64,000 nt of DNA from Doris montereyensis (lineage: Eukaryota; Mollusca; Gastropoda; Nudibranchia; Dorididae). Made by a program: the position numbers and the translations under genes. The stretch lies in assembly GCA_037039925.1 (NCBI GenBank), contig JAXRKP010000928.1:37501-101500 (forward strand). Reading direction: 5' to 3'. Positions 54,301 to 64,000 of the stretch are shown piece by piece. The notes under the pieces are model-generated. The model was not told the DNA's origin and did not search any database. It saw nothing but the letters and a program-made list of their open reading frames with translations. Positions within the stretch are counted from its first letter, which is position 1. Every line of letters starts with the position of its first letter.

Positions 54301-56380
54301 TTTAGTGATCATCACCTAGTGATTGCCAAAATGGAATTACCGACTGAAGAAAACAAACAGAAAAGGAAAGAGAAGAAAGCTACTTAACTCATAATAGAGA
54401 AACTAAATGAACCAATAGTAAAAGAGATATATCAATCTAGTATAAAAAGATTTATCAGTGCAAAGTAGATGGATCTGAATGATAGTACAATAGAAGAAAA
54501 GTGGCAATTGTATAAAGAAACACTCCTCAGTTGTACTGAAGAAGTCTGTGGTAGGAAACAAATTAAAGGAGATGGGAAAGAAACAGCATAGTGGAATGAG
54601 AATGTCAAAACTAAGATCAAAGAAAAGAAAGATGCCTGGATGAAATACTTGCAAACAAAGAGACCAGAGGACAGGATAGATTACATGAATAAAAGAATTA
54701 TCGCCAAAGAGAAAGCAAAACAGGAACAATGGGAAAAGTTTCGACAAAGACTTTAAGAAAGCTATCAAGGAAATCAAAAGCTGTTCTGGGGGCAATGAAG
54801 AGCATGAGAAAGACCAAACATGCCCAATACGCCAAATTAAGAATGCCAAAGGAGAAACAATGAAAGAAGACAGCCAAATCATGGAAGCGTAGAGAAAGTA
54901 TTTTCAACAATTACATAATCCCTCTAGAACATATATATGAAACAAGGAGTAAAGATCAATTAGTAAGAGTAACAAGTAATCCAGAGGAGACAGCTGAAGA
55001 TGTAGATATATCAATGGAAGAAATCCAAACAGCTATAAGAAAAGTGAAATTAGGAAAAGCCCTAGGAGCAGATCAAATTTATCCAGAAACGATTAAAAAC
55101 CAAGGGAGAGAGGCAGACAAACTACTACATGCAATATGCCAACAAGCATAGAAGTCCAAACAGGTGCCAGACGACTGGAAGGGATATCACTACTTAGCAT
55201 ACCAGGAAAAGCGTATGCCAGGATACTGGAAATGAGACTAAGGAAAAGAGTAGAGGATCAGATTGAAGAGCATCAGAGTGGATTTACAGACGACTACCAA
55301 GTCCCCTCCATCCTCCAGAAGAGTGAAGCCAAACTACAACACAACAGAAACCATAATTCCATCCTCCTCTCTTTAAATAAAAGACTTAACACATCACCCC
55401 AAACGACAACCTGATCAACTAAGTAAAAGCCAATTTGGCCTGAATGAACATTTGCTTACCTGTTTTCAATAATGGTCATGCACACAATGTCCTTCACACC
55501 AGGATGTTTCGCCTTGGATAAACTAAACCGCTCTAGATTCCACGAAGCAATTCTAACAACAGGCTGGTTATTGTGCTTCAGCGACACAGCTTCCGTCTTG
55601 GACCTTTCTGGCTCGCTCTTGGGACTCAGACTTTTCATAAGGTTTTCCATTGAAGATGTTCCAACATTTAAACTAGTATTATTATGAGACTTGTTTGGAG
55701 ACGCTTTCCCACCTATTTTCCCATTTGCTAAAATCCCTTGGGGACTAGCAGTATCGTGAAAGTCACAGCAATTTTCTTCAACAGCCAGATAAGGCCTTAT
55801 TTGTTGCAAGGTCATCGGTCCAATGCCTTTCACATTGGCAAGTTCCTCCAATCTTCTGAAGCTACCGTTCTTGTTTCTATAATCCACAATACTTTCTGCC
55901 AAAATCGAACCGATTCTCTTTATTTTGACTAGATCTGAAACACTGGCCACATTAAGGTTAACTAGGTCAGACGTGTAGAGACATCGTGTCTGAGTGGAGA
56001 CGCTGTTCGACGACCAGTTGTGAGTGTTGTTGGGGAATTTAGGACATAAATGTCGCGACGAATTTGTGACAGCCTCTGCGCTCCGACTCCTGATGCCAGG
56101 GCCAAATCTTCAACACAGCGGAATCCACCAATGTGGCCACGGTAGTCTATGATGTTCTTGGCAATGGTTCGATCAATCCCAGACAGAGTCATGAACTCTT
56201 CCTCAGAGGCCACGTTGATATTCACTCCACCAGTCTTATGATTGGCTTCTTCGATGACTGAGAGATTAAATGTATCGCTCAAATTTCTCCGGTGACCTTT
56301 GCCCTTTGGTGTGCTCGTTTGCAGCCCTGTGCCACAGTCGCAGCTCTTGCGGGAATGCAACAGCTATTCACGGCTCCCAT
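44967..56380 (-). CDS. EEPD1: Endonuclease/exonuclease/phosphatase family domain-containing protein 1 homologue, eight exons
   Basis: Membrane-tethered protein with two helix-hairpin-helix repeats and an endonuclease-fold domain; vertebrate EEPD1 acts at stalled forks and in cholesterol efflux. Exons on the minus strand: 56380-55460, 52886-52835, 50277-50170, 49025-48897, 47851-47713, 47272-47218, 45990-45850 and 45187-44967, all with AG/GT borders and compatible phases. The start MGAVNSC is an N-myristoylation-type motif, as in the human protein, with a good context. HhH 1: VNINVASEEEFMTLSGIDR; HhH 2: SDLVNLNVAS then VKIKRIG. Nuclease residues: RIASWNLE, FQELTN (Glu), VIILGDFN (Asp), SYDNIWVSK, and SNHCPVF (His). 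About 590 residues versus 569 in human. Exon 1 needs two missing bases (near 56356 and 55972) and exon 6 has one extra G (near 47237); exon-length arithmetic agrees. The exon 3 donor (GTGATT) is a choice made on homology. Identity is very likely. Confidence 0.93.
45275..45490 (-). mobile_element. SINE family B, inverted, degraded
   Basis: TTCAAGGCCATTATAGCCCA 3' end, CCAAGCTAGTGCTCATGCCC centre, CCTAGCTTTGCAAATGG. Upstream of the EEPD1 last-exon acceptor, in intron 7. Confidence 0.83.
45491..45849. other. EEPD1 intron 7, unassigned part
   Basis: AT-rich intronic sequence ending in a TTATTATTATT trinucleotide stretch (45782-45832). Confidence 0.5.
46162..46205 (+). mobile_element. Family C fragment
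   Basis: TTGAAATTTACCCTGTCCAC plus CATATGCAGTGATCT only; truncated. EEPD1 intron 6. Confidence 0.7.
46318..46455 (+). mobile_element. Family C interspersed repeat
   Basis: TTTGTTTCATTTAAATTTAT, CCCGTCCACCATAGCGGTGA, TCTCAGGGTGAATTAAGAGG, then AGGCCCTACTAACAGCACGC. EEPD1 intron 6. Confidence 0.83.
46555..46690. mobile_element. Pogo/Tigger-like repeat fragment
   Basis: CGAGTCAAACTCAAACACGT, TTATAACCAAATGCTGGCGA, CTATATCGTTGTTTCATTAT and AACCAAAAGGTTATAACTGG resemble Tigger-like non-autonomous ends ('TTATAACC' theme). No paired end was found. Confidence 0.4.
46790..46918 (-). mobile_element. SINE family B, inverted, partial
   Basis: GACGCAGGCTTTTACTCCCA, AACTAGTGCTTGTACCCATT, CACAACGTCGGACTTGAC: centre of the family only. 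EEPD1 intron 6. Confidence 0.85.
47880..48125 (-). mobile_element. LINE 5' UTR-like monomers, inverted
   Basis: On the minus strand it reads CAGGTGCTTGCACCTGTAAG, CCTCCATGAGTCTCCTGCTG, then two units with TGACCAAAGGCTAAAGGAGT and TGACCAAAAGGCCAAGGAGT. The same order occurs on the plus strand at 53214-53470 directly before LINE copy 2. It sits in EEPD1 intron 4 just upstream of exon 5. Confidence 0.75.
48208..48492 (-). mobile_element. SINE family B, inverted, near complete
   Basis: TTGCGGCCCATAGAGCCGCA 3' end, CCAAGCTAGTGCTTGTACCC centre, inverted B box near 48430, and the inverted head AACCACTCAGTTACCAACGC. Flanks GATAAGAAC and GGTAAGAAA may be an imperfect target-site duplication. EEPD1 intron 4. 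Confidence 0.88.
49027..49545. repeat. Degenerate tandem repeat of about 70 bp, split by a SINE
   Basis: About four units with TACACTCCAAACATTGAAGC, TACACCCCAAATATTGAAAC and TACCTCAAACGTTAAAAAGG versions, each followed by a CTCxTCCTGGAAAAAAGTATG-type block. The first unit includes the acceptor of EEPD1 exon 4. The second unit is interrupted by the SINE at 49125-49418. Confidence 0.7.
49125..49418 (+). mobile_element. SINE family B, complete, with perfect target-site duplication
   Basis: 294-bp copy with head TGTGGCATCGATGGACGAGA, a perfect B-box core GTTCGAATCC, centre GGGTACAAGCACTAGCTTGG and 3' end GGGCCTTGAAAGAACTTTAC. It is flanked by perfect 12-bp direct repeats TATATTACACCC at 49113-49124 and 49419-49430. 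EEPD1 intron 3, opposite to the gene. Confidence 0.95.
49558..49860 (+). mobile_element. SINE family A, with internal head deletion
   Basis: AGGAGACTCAGTAGTCCAGG head, GGGTTCAAGCCCC B box immediately after (the A/B spacing is shortened), then CCCATTGGGGATGGACGATA and GTTAAAGATCCCCTGGCTGT. EEPD1 intron 3. Confidence 0.86.
49968..50098 (+). mobile_element. Family C interspersed repeat
   Basis: AATTAAATCTATCCCGCCTA, TGCGGTGATCTCAGGGTGGG, AGAGGAAACAGCAAGGTGAA and AACCTATGAGCGGCGCCCAC. EEPD1 intron 3, ending about 70 bp from the chosen exon 3 donor. Confidence 0.82.
50837..50995 (+). mobile_element. Family C interspersed repeat
   Basis: TTGTTTGTTTCATTGAAACT, CTGTCCACCATTGTGGTGAT, AAGAGGAAACAGCAAGATGA, AGTAGGACCTACCAGCAACC. 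EEPD1 intron 2. Confidence 0.84.
51000..52150. other. EEPD1 intron 2, simple repeats and unassigned sequence
   Basis: (GT)n at 51206-51232 and 51590-51613, (AT)n at 51256-51320 and 51657-51677. The rest is AT-rich with nothing recognised. Confidence 0.7.
52150..52262 (+). mobile_element. hAT-type MITE right-end fragments
   Basis: GATTGACTCACCAAACCCCTGGGG and two AACCCAGGTAGAGAATxACT ends in tandem, followed by ATCCTAGACAAAACAGTTTT, which matches the flank of the complete copy (TTCTAGACAATACAGTTTA at 52502). Confidence 0.65.
52292..52501 (+). mobile_element. hAT-type MITE with perfect 8-bp target-site duplication
   Basis: The left end GAGTGGTTCTTAACTG and right end GTTAATAACCACTG are inverted repeats of the CAGTGGTTCTTAAC type known from hAT elements. 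Both sides carry TTCTAGAC (52284-52291 and 52502-52509), the 8-bp duplication expected for hAT. Inner sequence repeats GATTGACTCACTGAACCCCTGGGG. A related right-end fragment lies at 52150-52262. EEPD1 intron 2; no transposase encoded. Confidence 0.8.
52556..52692 (+). mobile_element. Family C interspersed repeat
   Basis: CCTGAAATTTACCCTGTCCA, AAGGGGTAATTTGAGGGTAC, AATAGCAGGATAAAAGATAA, AACCTATCAGCAGAACCTGC. EEPD1 intron 2. Confidence 0.82.
53128..53213 (-). mobile_element. SINE family B 3' fragment, inverted
   Basis: TTCAAGGCCGCTACAGCCCA then TGGAGCTGGCACTCCTATCC and AATAGTGTGAAGC, the 3' end of family B only. It joins LINE copy 2 monomer sequence. Confidence 0.75.
53214..55310 (+). mobile_element. 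LINE copy 2 (same family as 10440-13345), with 5' UTR monomers
   Basis: It starts with a leader (CACCTGTACGGGGGAGTAGA) and about three monomers of about 66 bp with CTGCCTTGCAGGTCGGTC, CTGACCAAAGGCTAAGGG and AGTTAACCCTGACAGAAAA (53265-53470). Then come the endonuclease start (TWNVRAINGK near 53625), GDLNARVGNN near 54020, SDHHLVIAKM near 54305, the linker, and the beginning of reverse transcriptase (55025-55290). About 68 bp present in copy 1 (between 'DDWK' and 'ISLLSIPGK') is deleted, and homology stops at about 55290. It lies in EEPD1 intron 1, antisense to the gene. Confidence 0.9.
55311..55459. other. EEPD1 intron 1 start, unassigned
   Basis: Short stretch between the LINE break point and the exon 1 donor. 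Confidence 0.5.
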
Positions 56381-56738
56381 CGCAACAATGGTGATGCCAG
56401 AAATTAATAAATTAAAAATACCTAATAATAAATAATACTGGATTCTACATAGTGCCTGCTGGTGCCTTGCTCAATGAGATGGGTGTCTTGTTTCTTTTTC
56501 CTGTATCAAAGATAGCATGAAAATAGAAAGCCATTTTAAATGATTATTTATATTAGACTTAGTGTCAAACAGGTAATCTCAATTGGGACATTTATAATGT
56601 ACTTACAACACACATCTTATATATATAATGCAGGTATTCAACACATCACACACCATATACTTGACAAAGTAACAACAAAGACACACATATATAATGTCGT
56701 CTGTAAAACTATCTAAACATGCAAGTCAGTGCGCGTAA
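56381..56738. promoter_or_regulatory. EEPD1 5' flank
   Basis: AT-rich sequence upstream of the ATG. A 5' UTR or promoter must be near, but no TATA box, initiator or CpG-rich block can be singled out; the position is inferred only from the gene start. Confidence 0.3.
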
Positions 56739-56739
56739 T

Positions 56740-57368
56740 AAGCCTAATAAGATACGGGGTGATCCTGATATTACTAATAATGTAACAGCTACAATAGCCA
56801 TTTCACATGCATTAAGTAAGCCTCCGTTACGGGGTGATCCTAATATTATTACTAATAATACGTAACAGCTACAATAACCATTTCATGCATTAAGTAAGCC
56901 TCCATAAGATACGGGGTGATCCTAATATTATTACTAATAATACGTAACAGCTACAATAGCCATTTCACATGCATTAAGTATGCCTACATAAGATACGGGG
57001 TGATCCTAATATTATTACTAATAATCTTACAATAGCCATTTCACATGCATTAAGTAAGCCTCCGTGAGATACGGGGTGATCCTAATATTATTACTAATAA
57101 TACGTAACAGCTACAATAACCATTTCACATGCATTAAGTATGACATAAGATACGGGGTGATCCTAATATTATTACTAATAATAATAGTAACAGCTACAAT
57201 AACCATTTCACATGCATTAATAAGCCTACATTACGGATATTATTACTAATAATACAACAGCTACAATAGCCATCTCACATGCAATAAGTAAGCCTACATA
57301 AGATAATCCTGATATTACTAATAATACAACAGCTACAATAACCATTTCACATGCATTAAGCCTACACT
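56740..57368. repeat. About 84-bp minisatellite, about 8 units
   Basis: Units with AGATACGGGGTGATCCTAAT, ATTATTACTAATAATACGTA, ACAGCTACAATAACCATTTC and ACATGCATTAAGTAAGCCTC. Some units lack the first block or carry extra TAA. It lies 360 bp upstream of the EEPD1 start. Confidence 0.94.
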
Positions 57369-57379
57369 GCCTTGTCAGT

Positions 57380-57495
57380 GATACTTGATTGGTCAAAAAT
57401 TGATATAATACTGAAAAAGGGTGTTTTTGTTATAACGCCATTCCCTTATAACGCCAAGTTACCATTGGCACAACAGTTGGCAGTATAACCTGCGT
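57380..57495. mobile_element. MITE fragment related to 20002-20834
   Basis: TTGTTATAACGCCATTCCCT, TATAACGCCAAGTTACCATT and GGCACAACAGTTGGCAGTAT match 20745-20820 of the TIR element in BTB intron 1. Confidence 0.7.
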
Positions 57496-57764
57496 CAATC
57501 ACAACAAGGAAAATTGAGACCGATAGTAATAAAAACGAAGTGTGATGACATTTGCATTTACTTGTCTCCTATTATCAAAAGTTCCAAATCTAAATTTTAT
57601 CTCTGCCTTAACATGCAGGCATACAATAAAAGATTAATACCAACTGAATGTCATTCAATTATCAAGTCATTGAGGTCATTTACCCAAAACTATTCAGAAA
57701 ATGTTTAAAGCGTGTCTGAAATATATTAAAATAGCACTAATCTACCCATTGATATGTGGATGGT

Positions 57765-57910
57765 TAGCAGATGCTCCTGGTGTGTCCTACTTCTTTTCTT
57801 TCCCTGTCTTCCATCTTGCTAGATCTCCTCTTAATTCACCCTGTGAGATCACTGCATATATATATAATACAAATATTGTGGAGAGGGTAAATTTCAGTGA
57901 AATAAAACCC
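57765..57910 (-). mobile_element. Family C interspersed repeat, inverted
   Basis: Reverse complement: TCTCCTCTTAATTCACCCTG, TGAGATCACTGCATATATAT, GAGAGGGTAAATTTCAGTGA. The only copy in this window on the minus strand. Confidence 0.8.
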
Positions 57911-58770
57911 AATGGTGCTAGCCTAATAGTCGATAGAACATAAACAAAGATAAATTCAAACTTGTCCATTCCTAGTTTTTTAAATTTTCGACAGGGTTGA
58001 GAGAGCGGAATATTTTCTTATTGGCATGATATTTAGGTCTAATCACTGAATATATTTATGTAGACAATATAATTTTCCTAGCGTTTTTTTGACCATGCCT
58101 ACGTTCACCTTTAATATATCTTTATATAAAATTGTACATCTCAAGCTTTGACCGCTCTAATCTCGGGAACCACTGCACCCACAACCGCCATATTTCACAT
58201 GTAGATTTCAAATAGTCTGCTTTAGGTCCTTAGCGAATAAACTCTTGAATCAAATTAGTATTTTAATTGATTGGGAAAAGATCGTTTTGCCTGCAATCCC
58301 CAATTTTTTTTATTGTTATTGTTACTCATTCCTTCACTTCCGGTCATTAGACATTAGACATGCAATGAAAAGCCCGCCTAACCTAAGTATCGAACACTGT
58401 ATTGGCATGTGATGTCATCCTGCACCCGGTAACCTATTGTGTAGTTTGTGGTAAAAGAGTAGATCTTATCATAATCACCATTGTCTACGGGCATGCTTGT
58501 TCTATATATTTGTTCTAATAGTTTGGAAGATTTTATAAAAGTCTGGTTTAAATATCTATTGTGATTATTATTACACAAATCGACCTTACTTCCATGTCCG
58601 CTTATGATCTGAATTTCCAGACGTACGCTGATGATAACCAGATTTAGTTCCATGTGAGTAATAATGACAAAATCTATATCATTCTCGGGTTGAGTCTTGT
58701 TGTAAAAGATACACTGTGGTAGTACTTAGCAAAAGTAATAATAGGAAGACAACTTGGAAACATGTGACCA
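57911..58770. other. Gene-free stretch
   Basis: Nothing recognised. Minus-strand frame 58653-58378 has no identifiable domain. Confidence 0.45.
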
Positions 58771-59045
58771 CGGCTTCTGTTTGTTTCTTTTAACGAAAGG
58801 GGGCAAAAAAGGGAGCAAGCCCTTCCTGAATCTCCCCCCTCTCCTAATGAAGATGATGAAAGTGGGAAACAGAAACAGTAATGGGGTCTATATCATTTAT
58901 ATTATCCTTGTTATAATTCCCCAACATCAGTAAAACAAGGCAAAAACTAAACAAGAGTATGCATCTATGACGACTTGGGGACTTCTGTTTCTTTTAATGC
59001 AGGGGGCAAGCCCCCCTGAAACCCCACCCTCTCCTTAGGATTATA
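58771..59045. repeat. Direct repeat of a GGGGGCAAGCCCCC-type block
   Basis: CTTCTGTTTGTTTCTTTTAA then GCAAGCCCTTCCTGAATCTC (58771-58850) recurs as CTTCTGTTTCTTTTAATGCA and GCAAGCCCCCCTGAAACCCC (58984-59040). The GGGGGCAAGCCCCC core is a short palindrome. It may belong to a transposon end. Confidence 0.6.
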
Positions 59046-59249
59046 AAACTAAGGAAACAAGGCTAAAACAAAAAGAGGACAGGCAAACTTGTCTAAAGCC
59101 ACTCTCCATTCCAAACAAAAGTGGCCTCCTTAACCAAGTTTGATACTTTTAAAGGACTCTGAGAAATTTTTGTACACACGAAAAGCTGGGACTGTACAAC
59201 TGACATTAAAATGTGTGATTTTATGTTGCCTCTATTTACAAATTAAAGG

Positions 59250-60200
59250 GGGGAGGGGGTGTGTTTTGCTTTTGAGTTTAGGTTTTTGCTTTTAGTATGT
59301 ATATGAGTAACTGTCAAAATACAGTCATCCTATACAATTGAAAAGTTTGTAGCATCCTTAGTTGCCATAGAAACGGCCGCCATCTTGGATTTTGACTCAA
59401 TTTTCAAAATCCATCTCCCATAGTTAGTCAAAACCTGTGCAGATCCTTTTCAATTCAATATTTAAAGTGATATCATTTTTTTTTTTTTTTTGGATAGCTT
59501 TTTTTTAATGAATTTTTGAAAATATCATGAATGTACAAAAACAGCATTTTTATTCAAAAAAATGTTCTCAAAAAGTTTATTATTATTAAAAAAACAGAGG
59601 AAACAGCATGCCAAATATAATACAAATCGTTCAGTAAATGGCGAAGGTGATAGAATTTTAGTGTGGAAAAACTACATTTTTAAGAAAAATTTAAGCAAAA
59701 AATCAAAGAAAATAACACAAAACAAACGCTTCAGACAGGTTTCCTTGTTGTAGCAGACCCTTACTCTTTCGACAGTCTCTGGCATTGTTACTTATGTAAA
59801 TAGGATTATAAATCTAGGTTTAGATGCACTGTTGTGAAAACAGACGCCAAAATGACCAGCTTTTTGTTTTTCCCCTCTATGTCATATAAAAGGGACGCCT
59901 CTTACATCACACAGCGATGGGCCGAGGCGACGAGAGAGATCGACAGAAACTAGGTCACCTCGGAGATGCCACATTTGGTGATTAATCGCCAATATACAGG
60001 TTTTTACTGCCATTTTCTCAGTCAGTTAGGGTAATTTACATCAAAATTTTGATTGTTTTTACCATTTGCCAACAAAATATTCTATAAAAAAAATTAGTAT
60101 ACGTATATATGGACATTTTCCTGCTGTGAACTTGTAGATAAATGATCGTTCTACCCGAATAGCAAAGAATTAAAATCGCCAGTCCAGATGGCTTAAAACG
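59250..60200 (+). mobile_element. 1-kb repeat element, copy 2
   Basis: Starts GGGGGAGGGGGTGTGTTTTG, then TTTTGAGTTTAGGTTTTTGC, AACGGCCGCCATCTTGGATT, TTAATCGCCAATATACAGGT, TTGTAGATAAATGATCGTTC and ends CGCCAGTCCAGATGGCT. Colinear with 27560-28610 and highly similar, with small deletions. No coding capacity. Confidence 0.8.
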
Positions 60201-60610
60201 AACACACATGATATACGTGAGAATCACAATTTGACATCAACTGTTAACTCCATTCTCTTAACTCTTAGTGTTGTTTCAATAACCAAGTTTGATTTCACAT
60301 GCAGTCTTCAACGTCCCTAACAGTTCTCAAGGGCAACTGCGTTGCACGTTGATTGACTTGAGAGGTGATTGCACAACAGACATGGTCCTTTTGCTAGTCA
60401 ATTGTTGGTGTGATGTGTGTTTGCGTTGTAACTAATTGAGACGAAGAGATTCAAGATTTTGTCAAGACTTTCATAACGAAATTCAAGACCATAAAAAACT
60501 CATAGGCCATTATTCGAATTAAGAAGTTAAAGAGGGGGGGGCAGCATTTGATAATAAACTTTGAGTCTCAGATTGTCAAATATTACTAGATCAGCTCAAA
60601 TCAGTAGTCG
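60201..60610. other. Unassigned sequence
   Basis: No feature recognised. Confidence 0.45.
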
Positions 60611-60850
60611 AGTGGTGAGGTGTTGGCCTTGGGGTGATGAGGTCCCGGGTTCAAATCCTTGCAAAGCTAGGTCCAGTGTTGTGTTCCGTGGGAAAGACAC
60701 TTAACATGCATGCTCCCCACTTGACCTAGGTTCAAATAAGCAACAGCTTGTGAGTAACAACTTGTATCAGACTAGTGTCCTGTTCAGGACGTGATTGTTG
60801 TCATCTGTTCAGCTTCACCCTAGAAACCGGATATGCTCTAATCAGGAAGC
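60611..60850 (+). mobile_element. SINE family B
   Basis: AGTAGTCGAGTGGTGAGGTG head, GATGAGGTCCCGGGTTCAAA with B box GGTTCAAATCC, GAAAGACACTTAACATGCAT centre, CAGACTAGTGTCCTGTTCAG, and TAGAAACCGGATATGCTCTA. Confidence 0.88.
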
Positions 60851-60994
60851 TTCACTTTCATTCACAGTTCAAGCCTTTAATTTCTTAGCTGAACAGCACT
60901 CAAGTCTAGTAATTCAAAGTCCTTGAAAAACAAAAGTCAAATGGAGTGTAGCAGGAGTACATGGCTGTCACGCCTAGAGATCCTTGAATACAAT

Positions 60995-61215
60995 TTTTTT
61001 TTACAGTGAATACCCTTTAAGTCGAAGTTTCATCTAATTCAATGTTTTTCCAGACTACCTTTTCCTAAAATATGAAATTGCCGCTTATGTCGATATTATG
61101 CAAGTCATAGCATACTAGCGCCATCACCGTAGCACTGTATCACTGATGTTGTCATATTATTTTAATATATTAATAGATCTAATACACTGCAGTACAATTA
61201 AGCCTACAACACACA
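60995..61215. mobile_element. Tigger/pogo-like repeat fragment
   Basis: CAGTGAATACCCTTTAAGTC, GAAGTTTCATCTAATTCAAT and CCGCTTATGTCGATATTATG are the kind of sequence at Tigger-like ends. No opposite end was found. Confidence 0.4.
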
Positions 61216-61320
61216 CAAGCACAATCCATGTTGTACTGTTATTACCAACATTGTGAACTGTAGTAGTTAGGCATTATTGTAAAAGGGCGACACTTCATCC
61301 CCCCCTCTATACATGTGTGT

Positions 61321-62570
<1,250 letters not shown>

Positions 62571-62719
62571 CTACTTCTTCCACTTCTACTACTACTACAT
62601 TGTATTTTCCAATACCAAAAAAATCGAAACATCAATTCAAATTTTAACAACTTTGTTCACCCGGGAAAGGAAAATAAAAATAGGATTTCAAAACGGCAAT
62701 AATATATTCAAAGGCCTTA

Positions 62720-62770
62720 TGAAACGATGCAATAAGAAGAAGAAAAAGGAGAAGGAGGAGGAGGGGGGTA

Positions 62771-62840
<70 letters not shown>

Positions 62841-62940
62841 AGCAGTAACAGCAGTAGTAGTAGCAGTAACAGCAGTAGTAGTAGCAGTAGTAGTAGTAGT
62901 AGCAGTAGTAGTAGTAGAAGTGGAAGAAGTAGAACAAGAA
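62720..62940. repeat. (GAA/GGA)n-(GTA)n trinucleotide array
   Basis: AAGAAGGAGGAGG, then about 23 units of GTA (62772-62840), then impure GTA/GCA to about 62935. Poly-Ser/Val and Leu frames are artefacts. Confidence 0.95.
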
Positions 62941-64000
62941 GAAGAAAAGAGAGAGAAAAAAAGGTCGACGCAGATACATTATTAGAAAATATAAAAGATA
63001 AATCACCGCAGAGAGAGAAAGAGGGAGCGAGAGAAGGGGAGGGGGACAAAGAGGGAGAGGAGAGAGAGAGGAGGGGGGGGGATGAAGAGAGCAATAACAA
63101 AAATGTTTATCATCGATTATTAATATTTATAACCTAGGATTGATTTAATCATGCATTTTAATGAAGATGTACATACACCTATATACCCCATCTCCCCCAA
63201 ATAAAAACAACTCATGACCCTTTTGGAATCATGACCCGTAGTTTAGGAACCCCTGCCATAAGCAAACAAAAGTTGTATGCTTTGGAGGAACAGCATAAAA
63301 GAGGCAGTATTATCTGGACATCAAAAATGCAATTAGACTACCGGGTGCATGGAGAAACGTGAACTTAAACAGTTTATCTGTTTAACATTAAAGGCGATGA
63401 TAAAAAATGTTCAAAAAGCATAAGTTTCTACTTGTATTGTTGCTATGTCCTGTTTTGTTTTTCTTTCTTTTGAGAAACCAAACACTCCTGAGCAGATCAC
63501 TCACGCTAAAATGAGCGAGATTTCACCCCAACGGCTGTGATGTCGTATCTAAGGTAGAGCAGGATTCGAAAACTTTGAGTTCATATGGGGAAAAAAAAGA
63601 ATTGAGATTCCTTCATAAAACGTATTGCACTAGATTCTAAACCACTGAAAAGATTTTGCTTCATTAGAAAGACAGATATTACTGTTGAAAAGTAGAGATT
63701 TAACATCCAAGCAAACAAAACATTAAAGCGTGTTCTACTTCCAGGAATTGTTAATACATGTGTAATCTTAGCTTAGTTATCTCAGTTTCGTTATTTCTTT
63801 GCCAAAATGCTATTTCTTAATAAATACTGCACATCAGAACAGTCTGGATGAAACAATAGCAATATGTCACAATCAATGTGCTCTTGTACATAGGTCGATA
63901 GTAATATCAAATAATCAGCAGAGGTAAATTAAATGTACGCCATCTTCGAGGACGTTGGGAATCACGGTAGTCTATAGGCAAGATCTAGTGTCAGCCTCTC
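62941..64000. other. Gene-free right edge
   Basis: GA-rich stretch (62945-63085), then AT-rich unique sequence. 63213-63262 (TCATGACCCTTTTGGAATCA, GTTTAGGAACCCCTGCCATA) resembles a hAT-type end fragment. No gene recognised. Confidence 0.45.

Overview
This is eukaryotic, animal nuclear DNA: AT-rich, intron-bearing and packed with repeats. The three recognisable genes (a gamma-glutamylcyclotransferase, a BTB/BACK kelch-type protein and an EEPD1-type nuclease), together with several LINE classes, tRNA-derived SINEs and abundant mini- and microsatellites, suit a lophotrochozoan, most likely a gastropod mollusc. The species assignment is inference. No operon, CRISPR array, rRNA gene or functional tRNA gene was seen.

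Layout. 1-1590: minus-strand LINE fragment with endonuclease and reverse transcriptase, running off the left edge. 1971-8455 (+): GGCT-like gene in three exons; its introns hold two SINE pairs or singles, a decayed mariner-type transposase, a 48-bp and a 67-bp minisatellite, and a SINE lying just upstream of exon 3. 8.6-14.2 kb: simple repeats, a 31-bp minisatellite and a nearly full LINE (10.4-13.3 kb). 14.5-16.6 kb: another LINE fragment and an unrecognised, broken minus-strand reading frame. 19.5-29.8 kb (+): BTB/BACK gene in at least five coding exons; introns hold a TIR element, LINE tails, SINEs, a 35-bp minisatellite and a 1-kb TIR element. 30.7-31.8 kb: inverted-repeat-bounded remnant carrying a THAP domain. 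32-44.5 kb: almost gene-free, with a 46-bp minisatellite, SINEs and MITEs. 44.97-56.4 kb (-): complete eight-exon EEPD1 homologue whose introns hold a second LINE copy, inverted SINEs and a hAT-type MITE. 56.7-64 kb: an 84-bp minisatellite, a second copy of the 1-kb TIR element, SINEs and simple repeats, with no gene recognised.

The genes are not obviously functionally linked: GGCT acts in glutathione/gamma-glutamyl turnover, the BTB protein is probably a cullin-3 adaptor, and EEPD1 is a membrane-tethered HhH/endonuclease-fold protein linked in vertebrates to replication fork repair and cholesterol efflux.

A recurring feature is that nearly every long coding exon needs one or two single-base corrections to stay in frame, while splice sites and protein similarity are intact. 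Exon-length arithmetic agrees with those counts. Most cases look like a missing base, so residual assembly deletions are a better explanation than simultaneous pseudogenisation of all genes.

I did not find a convincing new biochemical system. The most interesting items are the inverted SINE pair around EEPD1 exon 4, the THAP remnant bounded by 70-bp inverted repeats, the 1-kb TIR element family, and SINE insertions with clear target-site duplications beside splice acceptors.
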